From Crossiella sp. S99.2 (GTDB taxonomy: Bacteria > Actinomycetota > Actinomycetes > Mycobacteriales > Pseudonocardiaceae), in contig NZ_JALMDK010000002.1 in NCBI RefSeq assembly GCF_023094165.1, positions 1 to 64,000 of the forward strand: a stretch of DNA of 64,000 nucleotides. The letters run 5' to 3'. Numbering within the stretch: position 1 is the first letter of the stretch; each line of letters starts with the position of its first letter. The notes below the pieces were generated by a model. It saw only the letters and a list, made by a program, of their open reading frames with translations. It did not search any database and was not told the origin of the DNA. The position numbers and the translations under genes were made by a program. Positions 49,147-61,566 of the stretch are shown piece after piece.

Positions 49147-51003
49147 TCAGCCGACCGCGGTCCAGGCCGGGAACGAGCCGCCCAGCGCGGCGGTGCTGAC
49201 CAGCAGCCTGCCGTCCTCGCCGATCGCGGTCAGCGTCACGCCGTCCGGCCCGGCCACCGCGGCGGGCTGGGTGAGCACCGGGCCACGTAGTTCCGACCAG
49301 GTCAGGTTGGCCCCCCGGCCGACGCCCACGGTGAGCGAGCCGTCGGGCCGCCTGCCGTAGAGCGTGACGAGGTCGCCGGACACCGCCAGGCCCAGGTCGG
49401 TCAGGCCCTCGGTGCCTTGCCGCACAACGGGATCCGCCCCCGCGGCGATGGCCAGCGCGCCGGAGCCTTCGACCGGGTAGGCCAGCAGACCGCCGCCGGT
49501 CACCGGTGGCCCGGCCGGGCGGGGGGCGCGGACCGGCGGTTCGGCGGTGAAGCCCGCACCCTGCTGTTTCCAGCGCAGCACCTCGGTGCGAGTGCTGGCC
49601 GCGATGGTCAGACCGGGGCCGACCGACAGGCCGTCCTGCACGTCCGTGCCGCCGAGGTCCAGCCACACCGTCGGCCAGCCGTCCGAAGTGGACTGGCTCA
49701 GCGCGCTCACCCCGCCGCCGCCGTTCTTGACGAAGACCACCAGCGCGCCACCCGGGTCCTTGGCCGCCACCGGGGTGCCCACCGCGCCGCGCTGGCCGGG
49801 CAGGACCCGCTCGTTCGGGCTGCCCAGTTTGGTCCAGGTCCAGGAGCCGGGGCTGGTGGTCACCACGTCCTCGGAATCGCGGCTGCGGGCGAAGACGTGC
49901 AGCCTGCCCTGGGCATCCGCGGCCACGCTGACCCCGGGGTTGAGCACCGCCCCGCCGACCGCGGTCGGTCCGGACCAGGTGGCACCGCTGCGGCGCCAGT
50001 AGGTCAGCTCGCCGGAGCGCACCGCGAAGGCATACAGCGAGCCGTCCGCGTCGGTCCCGGCCCAGCTCGTGCCGGTCGGCCAGCGCTGGTACTGGCGGCG
50101 CAGCCAGCCGTCGTAGGGCTCGCCCAGGCTCACCTCGGGATCGTGCGGCACATAGGCGCCGAAGGTCTCCACCTTGTCCCGCTGCTGACCGGGCGCCAGG
50201 TTCACCGGGGCCTCGGCCACGTTGTAGTTGCGGTAGTTCAGCTCCACCGCGGTGCGGCCGGAGCGCTGGTAGGCGCGCACCGCCTCGCCGGTCAGCCGGG
50301 CCGCCATCACGTGGTCGGGGTGGTCGTTGAACCGGGCCCAGTTCCGCTGGTACCTCGGGTCCGGGCTGGGGTCCTGGGTGCGCACCACGGTCGGCCGGAA
50401 CCGGCGGAACAGCTCCACCAGCAGGTCGATCACCTCGCCGCGGGTGTACTCGTAGCTGCGCGGCAACTGACCGCCGGCGGGCGTGAGCGTGTGCAGCTTC
50501 AGCGCCTCCGCGGTGTCCTGCCAGAGCCGGGTCAGCGCGTGCTTGCCACCGTTGGCCCGCGGATCGTTGTCCTCTGGCAGGTTCACGAACACCAGCTGGA
50601 CCTCGGGCCTGCCGTCCAATGTGTACAGCTCGACGCCGTGATCAGGATCACTGTGCAGAAGTTCCGCGCGCCACCGGTCCGGCACCCCGGCCATCCGCGC
50701 GTACGCGGACCGAGTGCCAGCCTGCCGTTGCGCTGCGTAGCCGTTCGCATCGGGCTTGTCCGTTTCGCCCGCGGTCAGGTACACCGCGACGGTTGGCTTC
50801 TTTGCCCGGATCCCGGCCGTCAGGTCCGGGTTCATGAAGATGAGATCGTCATCGGCGTGCGCGATGACCTGCATGAACCGCGCTGTGTCCGATTCCGGTC
50901 GCGCAGCGGGCTTCGGGTCGGGATTGCTGCAGGCGATCAGGGCTACGCTCAGCACTCCGGCGAGCAGCAGGCTTCCCCAATGGGGGAACGAATCGCGGCG
51001 CAT
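49147..51003 (-). CDS. lipoprotein PIG-L deacetylase with C-terminal propeller
   Basis: 618 aa from ATG 51003. Signal ending LIAC with Cys25 as lipidation site, so it is exported and anchored. PIG-L domain (about 42-300) has the metal and base residues His49 and Asp51-Asp53 in IAHADDDLIFMNPD, and His228/Asp230/His231 in NDHPDHV. From about 350 to the end are repeated short beta units (GSLYAFAVRSGELTYWRRSG, GRLHVFARS, GALVVFVKNG), a sugar-binding-type beta-propeller. PIG-L enzymes remove N-acetyl groups from amino sugars. Convergent with the Rv3779-like gene; divergent from the CsbB/GtrB-like gene. Confidence 0.88.
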   Translation of the reverse strand: MRRDSFPHWGSLLLAGVLSVALIACSNPDPKPAARPESDTARFMQVIAHADDDLIFMNPDLTAGIRAKKPTVAVYLTAGETDKPDANGYAAQRQAGTRSAYARMAGVPDRWRAELLHSDPDHGVELYTLDGRPEVQLVFVNLPEDNDPRANGGKHALTRLWQDTAEALKLHTLTPAGGQLPRSYEYTRGEVIDLLVELFRRFRPTVVRTQDPSPDPRYQRNWARFNDHPDHVMAARLTGEAVRAYQRSGRTAVELNYRNYNVAEAPVNLAPGQQRDKVETFGAYVPHDPEVSLGEPYDGWLRRQYQRWPTGTSWAGTDADGSLYAFAVRSGELTYWRRSGATWSGPTAVGGAVLNPGVSVAADAQGRLHVFARSRDSEDVVTTSPGSWTWTKLGSPNERVLPGQRGAVGTPVAAKDPGGALVVFVKNGGGGVSALSQSTSDGWPTVWLDLGGTDVQDGLSVGPGLTIAASTRTEVLRWKQQGAGFTAEPPVRAPRPAGPPVTGGGLLAYPVEGSGALAIAAGADPVVRQGTEGLTDLGLAVSGDLVTLYGRRPDGSLTVGVGRGANLTWSELRGPVLTQPAAVAGPDGVTLTAIGEDGRLLVSTAALGGSFPAWTAVG

Positions 51004-51081
51004 GACACCGAACGTAGCCATTTCTTGGTCGAGTTCCCCATATCGGTGCAACCTGAAGCCAGCCTGAAGCGTCCCCCGAGC

Positions 51082-52113
51082 GTGACACAGACCAGAAGTC
51101 GGCGCCTGTCCGTCGTGGTGCCCTGCTTCAACGAGGAGCAGGGGCTTGCCCAACTGCACGCCACCCTCCTTGAGGTGTTACCGGCGGTGGCCGATGACTT
51201 CGAGGTGTTGCTCGTCGACGACGGCAGCAGCGACGGCACCCTGGCCGAGATGCGCCGGATCAGCGCGCTCAGCCCTCGGTTCCGCTACATCGCGCTGAGC
51301 CGCAACTTCGGCAAGGAAGCCGCCATGCTGGCCGGGCTCAGCGAAGCCTCCGGACACGCGGTGGCGATCATGGACGCCGATCTCCAGCACCCGCCGCAGC
51401 TGCTCGGCGCGATGCTGGCCAAGCTGGACGAGGGCCACGACCAGGTGGTGGCCCGGCGCACCAGGGACGGCGACGGCCGGGCCCGCACGCTGGTCTCCCG
51501 GCTGTACTACCGGATGATCAACAAGATGGTCGAGGTGGACCTCAAGGACGGGGTCGGCGACTTCCGGGTGCTCAGCCACCGCGCGGTGCGCGCGCTGCTC
51601 TCCCTCGGCGAGTACAACCGCTTCTCCAAGGGCCTGTTCTCCTGGATCGGCTTCGACACCGCGATCGTCGATTACGACAATGTGCAGCGGCAGCACGGCA
51701 GTTCCAAGTGGAGCTTCGGCGCGCTGCTCAACTACGGCATCGACGGCGTGGTCTCGTTCAACAACCGGCCGCTGCGGATCGCCATCTACCTCGGCGTCAT
51801 GGTCACCGCGCTGGCCTTCCTCTACGCCGGGTACGTGGCCCTGGACGTGATCTTCACCGGGGTGGACGCGCCCGGGTACGCCACGCTGATGGTCGGCATC
51901 GCCGGGCTCGGCGGCATCCAGCTGCTCTTCCTCGGCGTGATCGGGGAGTACCTGGGCCGGATCTACTACGAGACCAAACGCCGCCCGCACTTCCTGGTCA
52001 AGGAGGCCAGCGAGCCGCAGCCGCCCGCGCTCACCGTGCTGGGCCCCAAGGCCGTCGAGCATTCCGAGGAGCTGCACCAGCGTGCCACCGCGCCCTGGGC
52101 GGTCGGCCGGTGA
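51082..52113 (+). CDS. polyprenyl-phosphate glycosyltransferase, CsbB/GtrB-like
   Basis: 343 aa from GTG 51082. GT-A domain (LSVVVPCFNEEQGLAQLHAT, VLLVDDGSSDGTLAEMRRIS, LSRNFGKEAAMLAGLSEASG, catalytic IMDADLQHPPQLL) followed by two membrane helices (about 235-258 and 270-292), as in GtrB, CsbB and DpmA proteins. Loads a sugar (glucose or GlcNAc type) on polyprenyl phosphate at the inner face. The next two genes encode a GtrA flippase and a YfhO-like transferase, completing a three-component glycosylation set. All are translationally coupled. Confidence 0.9.
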   Translation: MTQTRSRRLSVVVPCFNEEQGLAQLHATLLEVLPAVADDFEVLLVDDGSSDGTLAEMRRISALSPRFRYIALSRNFGKEAAMLAGLSEASGHAVAIMDADLQHPPQLLGAMLAKLDEGHDQVVARRTRDGDGRARTLVSRLYYRMINKMVEVDLKDGVGDFRVLSHRAVRALLSLGEYNRFSKGLFSWIGFDTAIVDYDNVQRQHGSSKWSFGALLNYGIDGVVSFNNRPLRIAIYLGVMVTALAFLYAGYVALDVIFTGVDAPGYATLMVGIAGLGGIQLLFLGVIGEYLGRIYYETKRRPHFLVKEASEPQPPALTVLGPKAVEHSEELHQRATAPWAVGR

Positions 52114-52489
52114 TCCCTGGCCGCATCCTGCGTTTCGCGCTGGTCGGCGCGGTCAACACCGGGGTCTACTACGGGCTCTACCTGGCCCTGCACCAGGCGC
52201 TGCCGTACCTGGCCGCGCACGTGCTGGCCTTCTGTCTGGCCATGATCGGCTCGTACTTCCTCAACTGCCACTTCACCTTCCGCACCAAGCCGACGCTGAA
52301 GAAGTTCCTGCTCTTCCCGCTGTCCAACGCGGCCAACTTCGCCATTACCTCGCTCGGGCTCTACCTGCTGGTCGACCTGGGCGGGCTGAACTCCACCATC
52401 GCGCCGCTGCTGGTCGCGGTGCTGGCGATCCCGGTCACCTTCGTCGTGTCCCAGCTTGTGCTGGTGGGTAAGGAAAAGGCAGCGGCTCG

Positions 52490-52493
<4 letters not shown>
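52110..52493 (+). CDS. GtrA family flippase
   Basis: 127 aa, four membrane helices. GtrA pattern: RILRFALVGAVNTGVYYGLY, HVLAFCLAMIGSYFLNCHFT, FRTKPTLKKFLLFPLSNAAN, FVVSQLVLVGKEK. Thought to flip polyprenyl-phosphate-linked sugars across the membrane. GTGA overlap with the transferase before it and again with the YfhO-like gene after it. Confidence 0.92.
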
Positions 52494-55971
<3,478 letters not shown>

Positions 55972-55975
55972 GAAC

Positions 55976-57952
55976 GTGACGGAGCAGCAGGTTGGCGGCA
56001 CCCCAGCCGTCGCAGAACACGCCCAGGACAGCAAGCTCAGCGATGTGACCTCGCAGCGTGTGGCGCCGAAGAACGACGAGGTGCCTGCCAGTCAGATCCT
56101 GTGGCGGATCATCCTCCCCCGGGAGGACGACCCGCTGGACGTTCGGCCGCTCTACCTGGACGAGCCGGAAACGGCCGCCAACCGCTGCCTCGTCACCTCG
56201 CGCCGGTCGGTGACCGTGCCGGCCTCGGCGAAGGTGTCCTTCTCCACCTACTTCAACGCGCTGCCCGCCTCCTACTGGAAGCGGTGGACCACGGTCAACG
56301 AGACCGTGCTGCGCATGACGGTCAAGGGCGCCGGGCGGATCGACGTCTACCGCTCCAAGGCCAACGGCGACATCGTGCACCTGCAGGGCAGGCCGGTGCG
56401 CAGCACCAAGGCCGCGACCACGCTGGAGTTCCGGGTCTCCCTGCAGCCGTTCGAGGACGGCGGCTGGATCTGGTTCGACGTCTTCACCGACGACACCGCG
56501 CTGGAGATCCGGGACGCGGCCTGGACCACCGAGCAGGAGCTGCCCACCCAGCGCACCGCGGTCGGCATCACCACCATCCGCCCGGCGGACGCGGTGATCG
56601 CCCTGCAGGCCCTGGGTGAGGACCCGGCCGTGCTGGACGTGGTCGGCAAGATCGTCGTGGTCGACCAGGGCCCGAACCAGAAGGTCAAGGACACCCCGGG
56701 CTACGACAAGGCCGCCAAGGTGCTCGGCGACAAGCTCGAGGTCATCGAGCAGGCCAACCTGGGCGGCTCCGGCGGCTTCGCGCGGGTGTTCTACGAGTTC
56801 CTGGAGAACACCAACTGCGAGCAGGTCATGCTGCTCGACGACGACGTGCGCCTTGAACCGGACAGTGTGCTGCGCGCCAACGCGTTCACCCGCGCGCTGA
56901 TCAACCCGGTGGTCGTCGGCTCGCACATGATGAACCTGCAGGCCCGTACCCGGCTGCACAGCATGGGCGAGGTCGTCGACCTCAAGGAGTGCTTCTGGCG
57001 GGCCGCGCCCGGCGCGATGACCGATCACGACTTCGGCACCGACTCGCTGCGCGACACCAAGGAACTGCACGCCCGCATCCACGGCACCTACAACGGCTGG
57101 TGGATGTGCTCCTTCCCGAGGCAGATCGTGGAGGAGATCGGCCTGCCGCTCCCGCTGTTCATCAAGTGGGACGACGCCGAGTACTCGCTGCGCGCGCTGG
57201 AGCACGGCTACCCGACGGTCAGCCTGCCCGGCTCGGCGATCTGGCACATGCCGTGGACGGACAAGGACGACGCCACCGACTGGACGGCGTACTTCCACGT
57301 GCGCAACCGGCTGATCATGGCCGCGCTGCACTCCCCGTACGACGTGCGCGGAACACTGCTCAAGCAGGGCCTCAAGTCCTCGCTGCGGCACCTGTTCTCC
57401 ATGGAGTACTCCACGGTGATGCTGCACCAGAAGGCCATCGAGGACTTCCTGGCCGGGCCGGACAAGCTGTTCGCGAACCTGCCCACCGCGCTGGGTGAGG
57501 TGCGGGAGCTGCGCAAGGGCTACACCGACGCGCAGATCCTGCCCTCGGCCGGTGAGTTCCCCGCCCCGACCTTCGACCCGGTCAAGGCCGAGCGGCTGCT
57601 CAAGCCGCCGGTGAACCCGGTCGTGATCGCGGCTCGCGCGGCGCTCTCGCTGGCCCACCACCTGCAGGAGCCCAGCCAGGAAGCGCTGGACCGCCCGCAG
57701 ATCAACGTGCCCGCCCAGGGCGCGCGCTGGTTCCTGCTCGGCGCGCTGGACAGCGCCACCGTGTCCAACGCCGACGGCAGCGGCGTCGCCTTCCGGCGGC
57801 GGGACCCGAAGGTGTTCCGTCAGCTGATGGCCCGCGCGGCGGCCAACCACCGCCGCCTGGTCCAGGAATGGCCGCGGCTCAAGCGCGCCTACCGCAAGGC
57901 GCTGCCCGAGCTGACCAGCCGGGACGCCTGGAAGCAGACGTTTCACGGTTAA
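55976..57952 (+). CDS. galactofuranosyltransferase, GlfT2-type paralogue
   Basis: 658 aa from GTG 55976, 4 nt after glf. Same architecture as GlfT2: N-terminal beta domain (ILWRIILPREDDPLDVRPLY, VSFSTYFNALPASYWKRWTT), GT-A core with Asp288-Asp290 in MLLDDDVRLEPDS, NLGGSGGFARVFYEF, Asp399-Asp400 in FIKWDDAEYSLRA and His424 in IWHMPWTDKDD, then a helical C-terminal region. All catalytic residues are kept. More diverged from mycobacterial GlfT2 than the next gene (for example VGITTIRPADAV in place of VGIxTFNRPxDC), so it probably has a distinct acceptor or linkage role. Confidence 0.92.
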   Translation: MTEQQVGGTPAVAEHAQDSKLSDVTSQRVAPKNDEVPASQILWRIILPREDDPLDVRPLYLDEPETAANRCLVTSRRSVTVPASAKVSFSTYFNALPASYWKRWTTVNETVLRMTVKGAGRIDVYRSKANGDIVHLQGRPVRSTKAATTLEFRVSLQPFEDGGWIWFDVFTDDTALEIRDAAWTTEQELPTQRTAVGITTIRPADAVIALQALGEDPAVLDVVGKIVVVDQGPNQKVKDTPGYDKAAKVLGDKLEVIEQANLGGSGGFARVFYEFLENTNCEQVMLLDDDVRLEPDSVLRANAFTRALINPVVVGSHMMNLQARTRLHSMGEVVDLKECFWRAAPGAMTDHDFGTDSLRDTKELHARIHGTYNGWWMCSFPRQIVEEIGLPLPLFIKWDDAEYSLRALEHGYPTVSLPGSAIWHMPWTDKDDATDWTAYFHVRNRLIMAALHSPYDVRGTLLKQGLKSSLRHLFSMEYSTVMLHQKAIEDFLAGPDKLFANLPTALGEVRELRKGYTDAQILPSAGEFPAPTFDPVKAERLLKPPVNPVVIAARAALSLAHHLQEPSQEALDRPQINVPAQGARWFLLGALDSATVSNADGSGVAFRRRDPKVFRQLMARAAANHRRLVQEWPRLKRAYRKALPELTSRDAWKQTFHG

Positions 57953-58023
57953 ACCTGATTAGGCCGGAACCACCCGATGGGCTGATCTTGTAAGCCTTGA
58001 GGTTTGTCTGAAGTGGACCGATG

Positions 58024-58066
58024 CCCAAGAGGGGGCGGCGAATTGGCCGCCCCCTCTTGGGTTTTT
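58024..58066 (+). terminator. strong terminator between the two GlfT2-type genes
   Basis: CCCAAGAGGGGGCGGC-N6-GCCGCCCCCTCTTGGG, a perfect 16-bp stem followed by TTTTT. It lies 71 bases after the first paralogue and 54 before the second. Confidence 0.92.
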
Positions 58067-58120
58067 CTGTGTCGCGTGTGATCTGCACCCACGCCCCCGC
58101 TCCCAGACGAGGTCCCCACG

Positions 58121-60052
58121 ATGTCCAGCTCGACCACGGCGCAGTCCGTGAGCCTGCCCCAGCAGCCCGCCGCGCCGCCCGGCACGTTGTTGCAGCGGAT
58201 CATCCTGCCCAGGCCCGGCGACCCGCTGGACGTGCGCGCGCTCTACCTGGACGAGGACCTGACCAACAAGCGGCGGGCGAAACCGTTGTCCCGCACCGCG
58301 TTGCGCATCCCGGAACAGTCCGAGATCTCCTTCGCCACCTACTTCAACGCCTTCCCGGCCAGCTACTGGCGGCGCTGGACCACCCTCGAACAGGTCGAGC
58401 TGCACCTGAGCGTGGACGGGGACTGCCGGATCGATCTGTACCGCTCCAAGGCCGACGGCACCCAGATCCACGTCGGCGGCGAAGTCCGCGAGGGCGGCTC
58501 GCGTTCGGACCTGAAGTTCGTGCTGGACCTGGCCCCGTTCGAGGACGGCGGCTGGTACTGGTTCGACATCACCACCGAGGAGGAGCACGAGGTCACCCTG
58601 CTCGCCGCGGGCTGGCACGCTGGGGTCGAGCCACTGCGGGCGTCCTCGGTGGCCATCGGCATCTGCACCTTCAACCGGCCGGACGACTGCGTGGGCGCGC
58701 TGGCCACCATCGGCGCCGACCCGCTGGTGCTGGCCGCGGTGCAGGCGGTCATCGTGGCCGACCAGGGCAACAAGAAAGTCAGCGACGCCAACGGTTTCGA
58801 GGTCGCCGCGGCCCGGCTCGGCGAGCGGCTGCGGGTGCACGACCAGCCGAATCTGGGCGGCTCCGGCGGGTTCGCCAGGGTCATGCACGAGGCGGTGCGC
58901 GGCACCGACTGCGAGCAGATCCTGTTGATGGACGACGACATCGTGATCGAGCCGGACTCGATCCTGCGCGCGCTGGCCTTCGCCCGCTACGCCGAGCACC
59001 CCACCCTGGTCGGCGGGCAGATGCTCAACCTCCAGGCCCGCTCGCACCTGCACTCCATGGGCGAGGTGGTGGACCGGCGCAAGTTCATGTGGCGGGCCGC
59101 GCCGAACGTGCGCTACGACCACGACTTCGCCAAGGAGTCCCTGCGCGAGGCGCCGCTGCTGCACCGGCGCATCGACGTGGACTACAACGGCTGGTGGATG
59201 TGCCTGATCCCGCGGCAGGTGGTGGAGAAGATCGGGCTGCCGCTGCCGCTGTTCATCAAGTGGGACGACGCGGAGTTCGGGCTGCGCGCCGGTCGCGCCG
59301 GCTACCCGACCGCGACCCTGCCCGGGGTGGCGATCTGGCACATGCCGTGGTCGGACAAGGACGACTCCACCGACTGGCAGGCCTACTTCCACCTGCGCAA
59401 CCGGCTGGTGGCGGCCGCGCTGTACAGCCCGCACCCGCGCGGCGGCGAGCTGGTCCGGCACAGCCTGCGCAGCACGCTCAAGCACCTGCTGTCCCTGGAG
59501 TACTCCACGGTGGCCTTGCAGGACATGGCCATCCGGGACTTTCTGGACGGGCCGAAGTCGTTGTTCCGCAAGCTGCCCACCGCGCTCGGCGAGATCCGCG
59601 AGCAGCGCGGCGAGTACGACGACGGGCGGGTGCTGCCCTCGGCCCGGCGGCTGCCACTGCCCTCGATGGACGCGGTGAAGGCCGAACGGTTCCTGCGCCC
59701 GCCGGGCACCCCGCTCACCATCGCCCGCACCGTGCTGTCCGCGATCGTGCGCAACGTGCTGCCCACCAACACCAAGCACCTGCTGCGCCCGCAGCTCAAC
59801 ATCCCGGCCCAGGACGCCCGCTGGTTCCTGCTGGCCCGGCTGGACGGCGCGACCGTGGCCACCGCGGACGGGCGCGGGGTGGCCTTCCGCAAGCGCGATC
59901 CGCGGATCTTCTGGCGACTGCTCAGCCGCGCGCTGGGCAACCACCTGCGGCTGCTGCGCGAGTTCCCGCGCAGTCGCAAGGACTTCCGCCGCGCCCTGCC
60001 CGACCTGACCGCGCACGAGGCGTGGCAACGGGCCTTCGGTGACGACCGATGA
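58121..60052 (+). CDS. glfT2: galactofuranosyltransferase GlfT2
   Basis: 643 aa. Very close to mycobacterial GlfT2 (Rv3808c) as I recall it: LLQRIILPRPGDPLDVRALY, ISFATYFNAFPASYWRRWTT, IGICTFNRPDDCVGALATI, Asp271-Asp273 in LLMDDDIVIEPDS, MLNLQARSHLHSMGEVVDR, FIKWDDAEFGLRA (Asp382-Asp383), His407 in IWHMPWSDKDD. Bifunctional beta-1,5/beta-1,6 polymerase of galactan. It overlaps the phosphatase gene by 4 bases, giving the Rv3808c-Rv3807c-Rv3806c order. A terminator upstream means it may need its own promoter. Confidence 0.95.
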   Translation: MSSSTTAQSVSLPQQPAAPPGTLLQRIILPRPGDPLDVRALYLDEDLTNKRRAKPLSRTALRIPEQSEISFATYFNAFPASYWRRWTTLEQVELHLSVDGDCRIDLYRSKADGTQIHVGGEVREGGSRSDLKFVLDLAPFEDGGWYWFDITTEEEHEVTLLAAGWHAGVEPLRASSVAIGICTFNRPDDCVGALATIGADPLVLAAVQAVIVADQGNKKVSDANGFEVAAARLGERLRVHDQPNLGGSGGFARVMHEAVRGTDCEQILLMDDDIVIEPDSILRALAFARYAEHPTLVGGQMLNLQARSHLHSMGEVVDRRKFMWRAAPNVRYDHDFAKESLREAPLLHRRIDVDYNGWWMCLIPRQVVEKIGLPLPLFIKWDDAEFGLRAGRAGYPTATLPGVAIWHMPWSDKDDSTDWQAYFHLRNRLVAAALYSPHPRGGELVRHSLRSTLKHLLSLEYSTVALQDMAIRDFLDGPKSLFRKLPTALGEIREQRGEYDDGRVLPSARRLPLPSMDAVKAERFLRPPGTPLTIARTVLSAIVRNVLPTNTKHLLRPQLNIPAQDARWFLLARLDGATVATADGRGVAFRKRDPRIFWRLLSRALGNHLRLLREFPRSRKDFRRALPDLTAHEAWQRAFGDDR

Positions 60053-60561
60053 AGCTGGAACGCCTTGCCGTGCAAGGCATCCAGCGCGCACTCTCGGACC
60101 AGCGGGCGATCACCGCGGCCAAGGTGCTCTCCGGGTTCGGCGAGCACGCCGCGGGCTGGCTGGCCCTCGGCGCGGCGGGCGCGGCCCTGGATCGCCGCCG
60201 CCGTCCACAGTGGATCGTGGCCACCGCGGGCGTGGCGCTGGCGCACGCGGCCTCGATCGCGGTGAAGCGGGCGGTGCGCAGGCCGCGCCCGGACCACCCG
60301 GAGATCGAGGTCCGCACCGGCACTCCCAGCCAGCTCAGCTTCCCCTCCGCGCACGCCACCAGCAGCACCGCCGCCGCGGTGCTGCTCGGCGGCCTGGCAG
60401 GCAGGCAGGCCACACCTGTGCTGCTCTCCGCGGTGGTGCCGCCGATGGCGCTGAGCCGGCTGGTGCTCGGCGTGCACTACCCCAGCGACGTGCTGGCCGG
60501 GGCCGCCCTGGGCGCCGCGGTCGGCGCTGGCGTGCGCTCGGCCATGGGTCTGCTCCGGTGA
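60049..60561 (+). CDS. PAP2 phosphatase, decaprenylphosphoryl-5-phosphoribose phosphatase-like
   Basis: 170 aa, several membrane helices. PAP2 motifs: KRAVRRPRPDHPE, PSAHATSSTAAAV, and SRLVLGVHYPSDVLAG. Sits between glfT2 and the UbiA gene as Rv3807c does, the proposed phosphatase that makes decaprenyl-phosphoryl-ribose for the arabinose donor DPA. Coupled at both ends by 4-base overlaps. Confidence 0.92.
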   Translation: MKLERLAVQGIQRALSDQRAITAAKVLSGFGEHAAGWLALGAAGAALDRRRRPQWIVATAGVALAHAASIAVKRAVRRPRPDHPEIEVRTGTPSQLSFPSAHATSSTAAAVLLGGLAGRQATPVLLSAVVPPMALSRLVLGVHYPSDVLAGAALGAAVGAGVRSAMGLLR

Positions 60562-61469
60562 CCGCCTCGGCGATCGCCCCGGCCCCCAGCCTGGGTTTCG
60601 GCGTCCAGCTCCGCGGCCTGGCCCGCGCGCTGCGACCACGCCAGTGGGTGAAGAACGTGCTGGTCCTGGCCGCCCCGTTCGCCAGCGGCACGGTCGGCGA
60701 CCCCAGGGTGCTGGCCGCCGCGGGCATCGCCTTCGCCGCCTTCTGCCTGGCAGGCTCGGCCATCTACCTGGTCAACGATGTCCAGGACGTCGAGGCCGAC
60801 CGCGCGCACCCGGTGAAGTGCCGCCGCCCGATCGCGGCCGGCATCGTGCCGCCCCGCCTGGCCCTGGCCCTGGCCGCGGTGCTGCTGACCGCTGCCCTGG
60901 CCACCTCCACCGTTGCCTCACTGGATCTCACCGCGGTGGTCGCGGTCTACCTGGCCGTGCAGGTCGGCTACTGCCTGGCGCTCAAACACCAGCCGGTGAT
61001 CGACCTGTGCATCGTGGCCTCCGGCTTCCTGCTGCGCGCCATCGCCGGTGGCGCGGCCGCGGGCATCCTGCTGTCCCAGTGGTTCCTGCTGGCCGCGGCC
61101 TTCGGCTCGCTGTTCATGGTGGCGGGCAAGCGCTACGCCGAACTGCGCTACGCCGAACGCACCGGCGCCCGCATCCGCCGCAGCCTGGACCGCTACTCCT
61201 CGTCCTACCTGCGCTTCGTGTGGGGCAGCTCGGCCACCGTCCTGATCATGACCTACGGCCTGTGGGCCTTCGAGATCCGCGAACGCTCGCACTCGGTCTG
61301 GGCCGTGCTGTCCATGATCCCGTTTGTGATGGCGGTCCTGCGCTACGCCGTGGACGTGGACAGCGCCAACGCCGGCGCCCCCGAACACCTGATCCTCTCC
61401 GACCGCCCCCTGCAGGCCCTCGGCCTGTGCTGGCTGGCCACCCTCTCGGTCGCGGTCTACCTGAGCTGA
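60558..61469 (+). CDS. ubiA: decaprenyl-phosphate phosphoribosyltransferase (UbiA family)
   Basis: 303 aa from GTG 60558, about eight membrane helices. UbiA acidic motifs: YLVNDVQDVEADRAHPVKCR and the second region around DVDSANAGAPEHLILSDRPL; PRQWVKNVLVLAAPFASG and LFMVAGKRYAELRYAE are typical of Rv3806c. Transfers phosphoribose to decaprenyl phosphate, first step to the arabinofuranose donor. Last gene of the galactan/arabinan operon here; aftB, which follows in mycobacteria, is missing. Confidence 0.94.
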   Translation: MTASAIAPAPSLGFGVQLRGLARALRPRQWVKNVLVLAAPFASGTVGDPRVLAAAGIAFAAFCLAGSAIYLVNDVQDVEADRAHPVKCRRPIAAGIVPPRLALALAAVLLTAALATSTVASLDLTAVVAVYLAVQVGYCLALKHQPVIDLCIVASGFLLRAIAGGAAAGILLSQWFLLAAAFGSLFMVAGKRYAELRYAERTGARIRRSLDRYSSSYLRFVWGSSATVLIMTYGLWAFEIRERSHSVWAVLSMIPFVMAVLRYAVDVDSANAGAPEHLILSDRPLQALGLCWLATLSVAVYLS

Positions 61470-61524
61470 CCGCGGACGAAAGCAGTACTCAGAGGCGTGT
61501 GAGACCGGTGCCCATGAGTGCATC

Positions 61525-61560
61525 AAAGTGGTATTGATCAATGTGTGAAAGTGGTACTGT
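61525..61560 (+). promoter_or_regulatory. direct repeats and promoter of the ATPase gene
   Basis: AAAGTGGTATTG (61525-61536) and AAAGTGGTACTG (61548-61559) are 12-base direct repeats with one mismatch, spaced 23 bases, about two helical turns. TACTGT (61555-61560) lies 6 nt before ATG 61567 and could be the -10 of a leaderless transcript. The segment is clearly richer in A and T than its surroundings. Confidence 0.5.
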
Positions 61561-61566
61561 GTTGCT

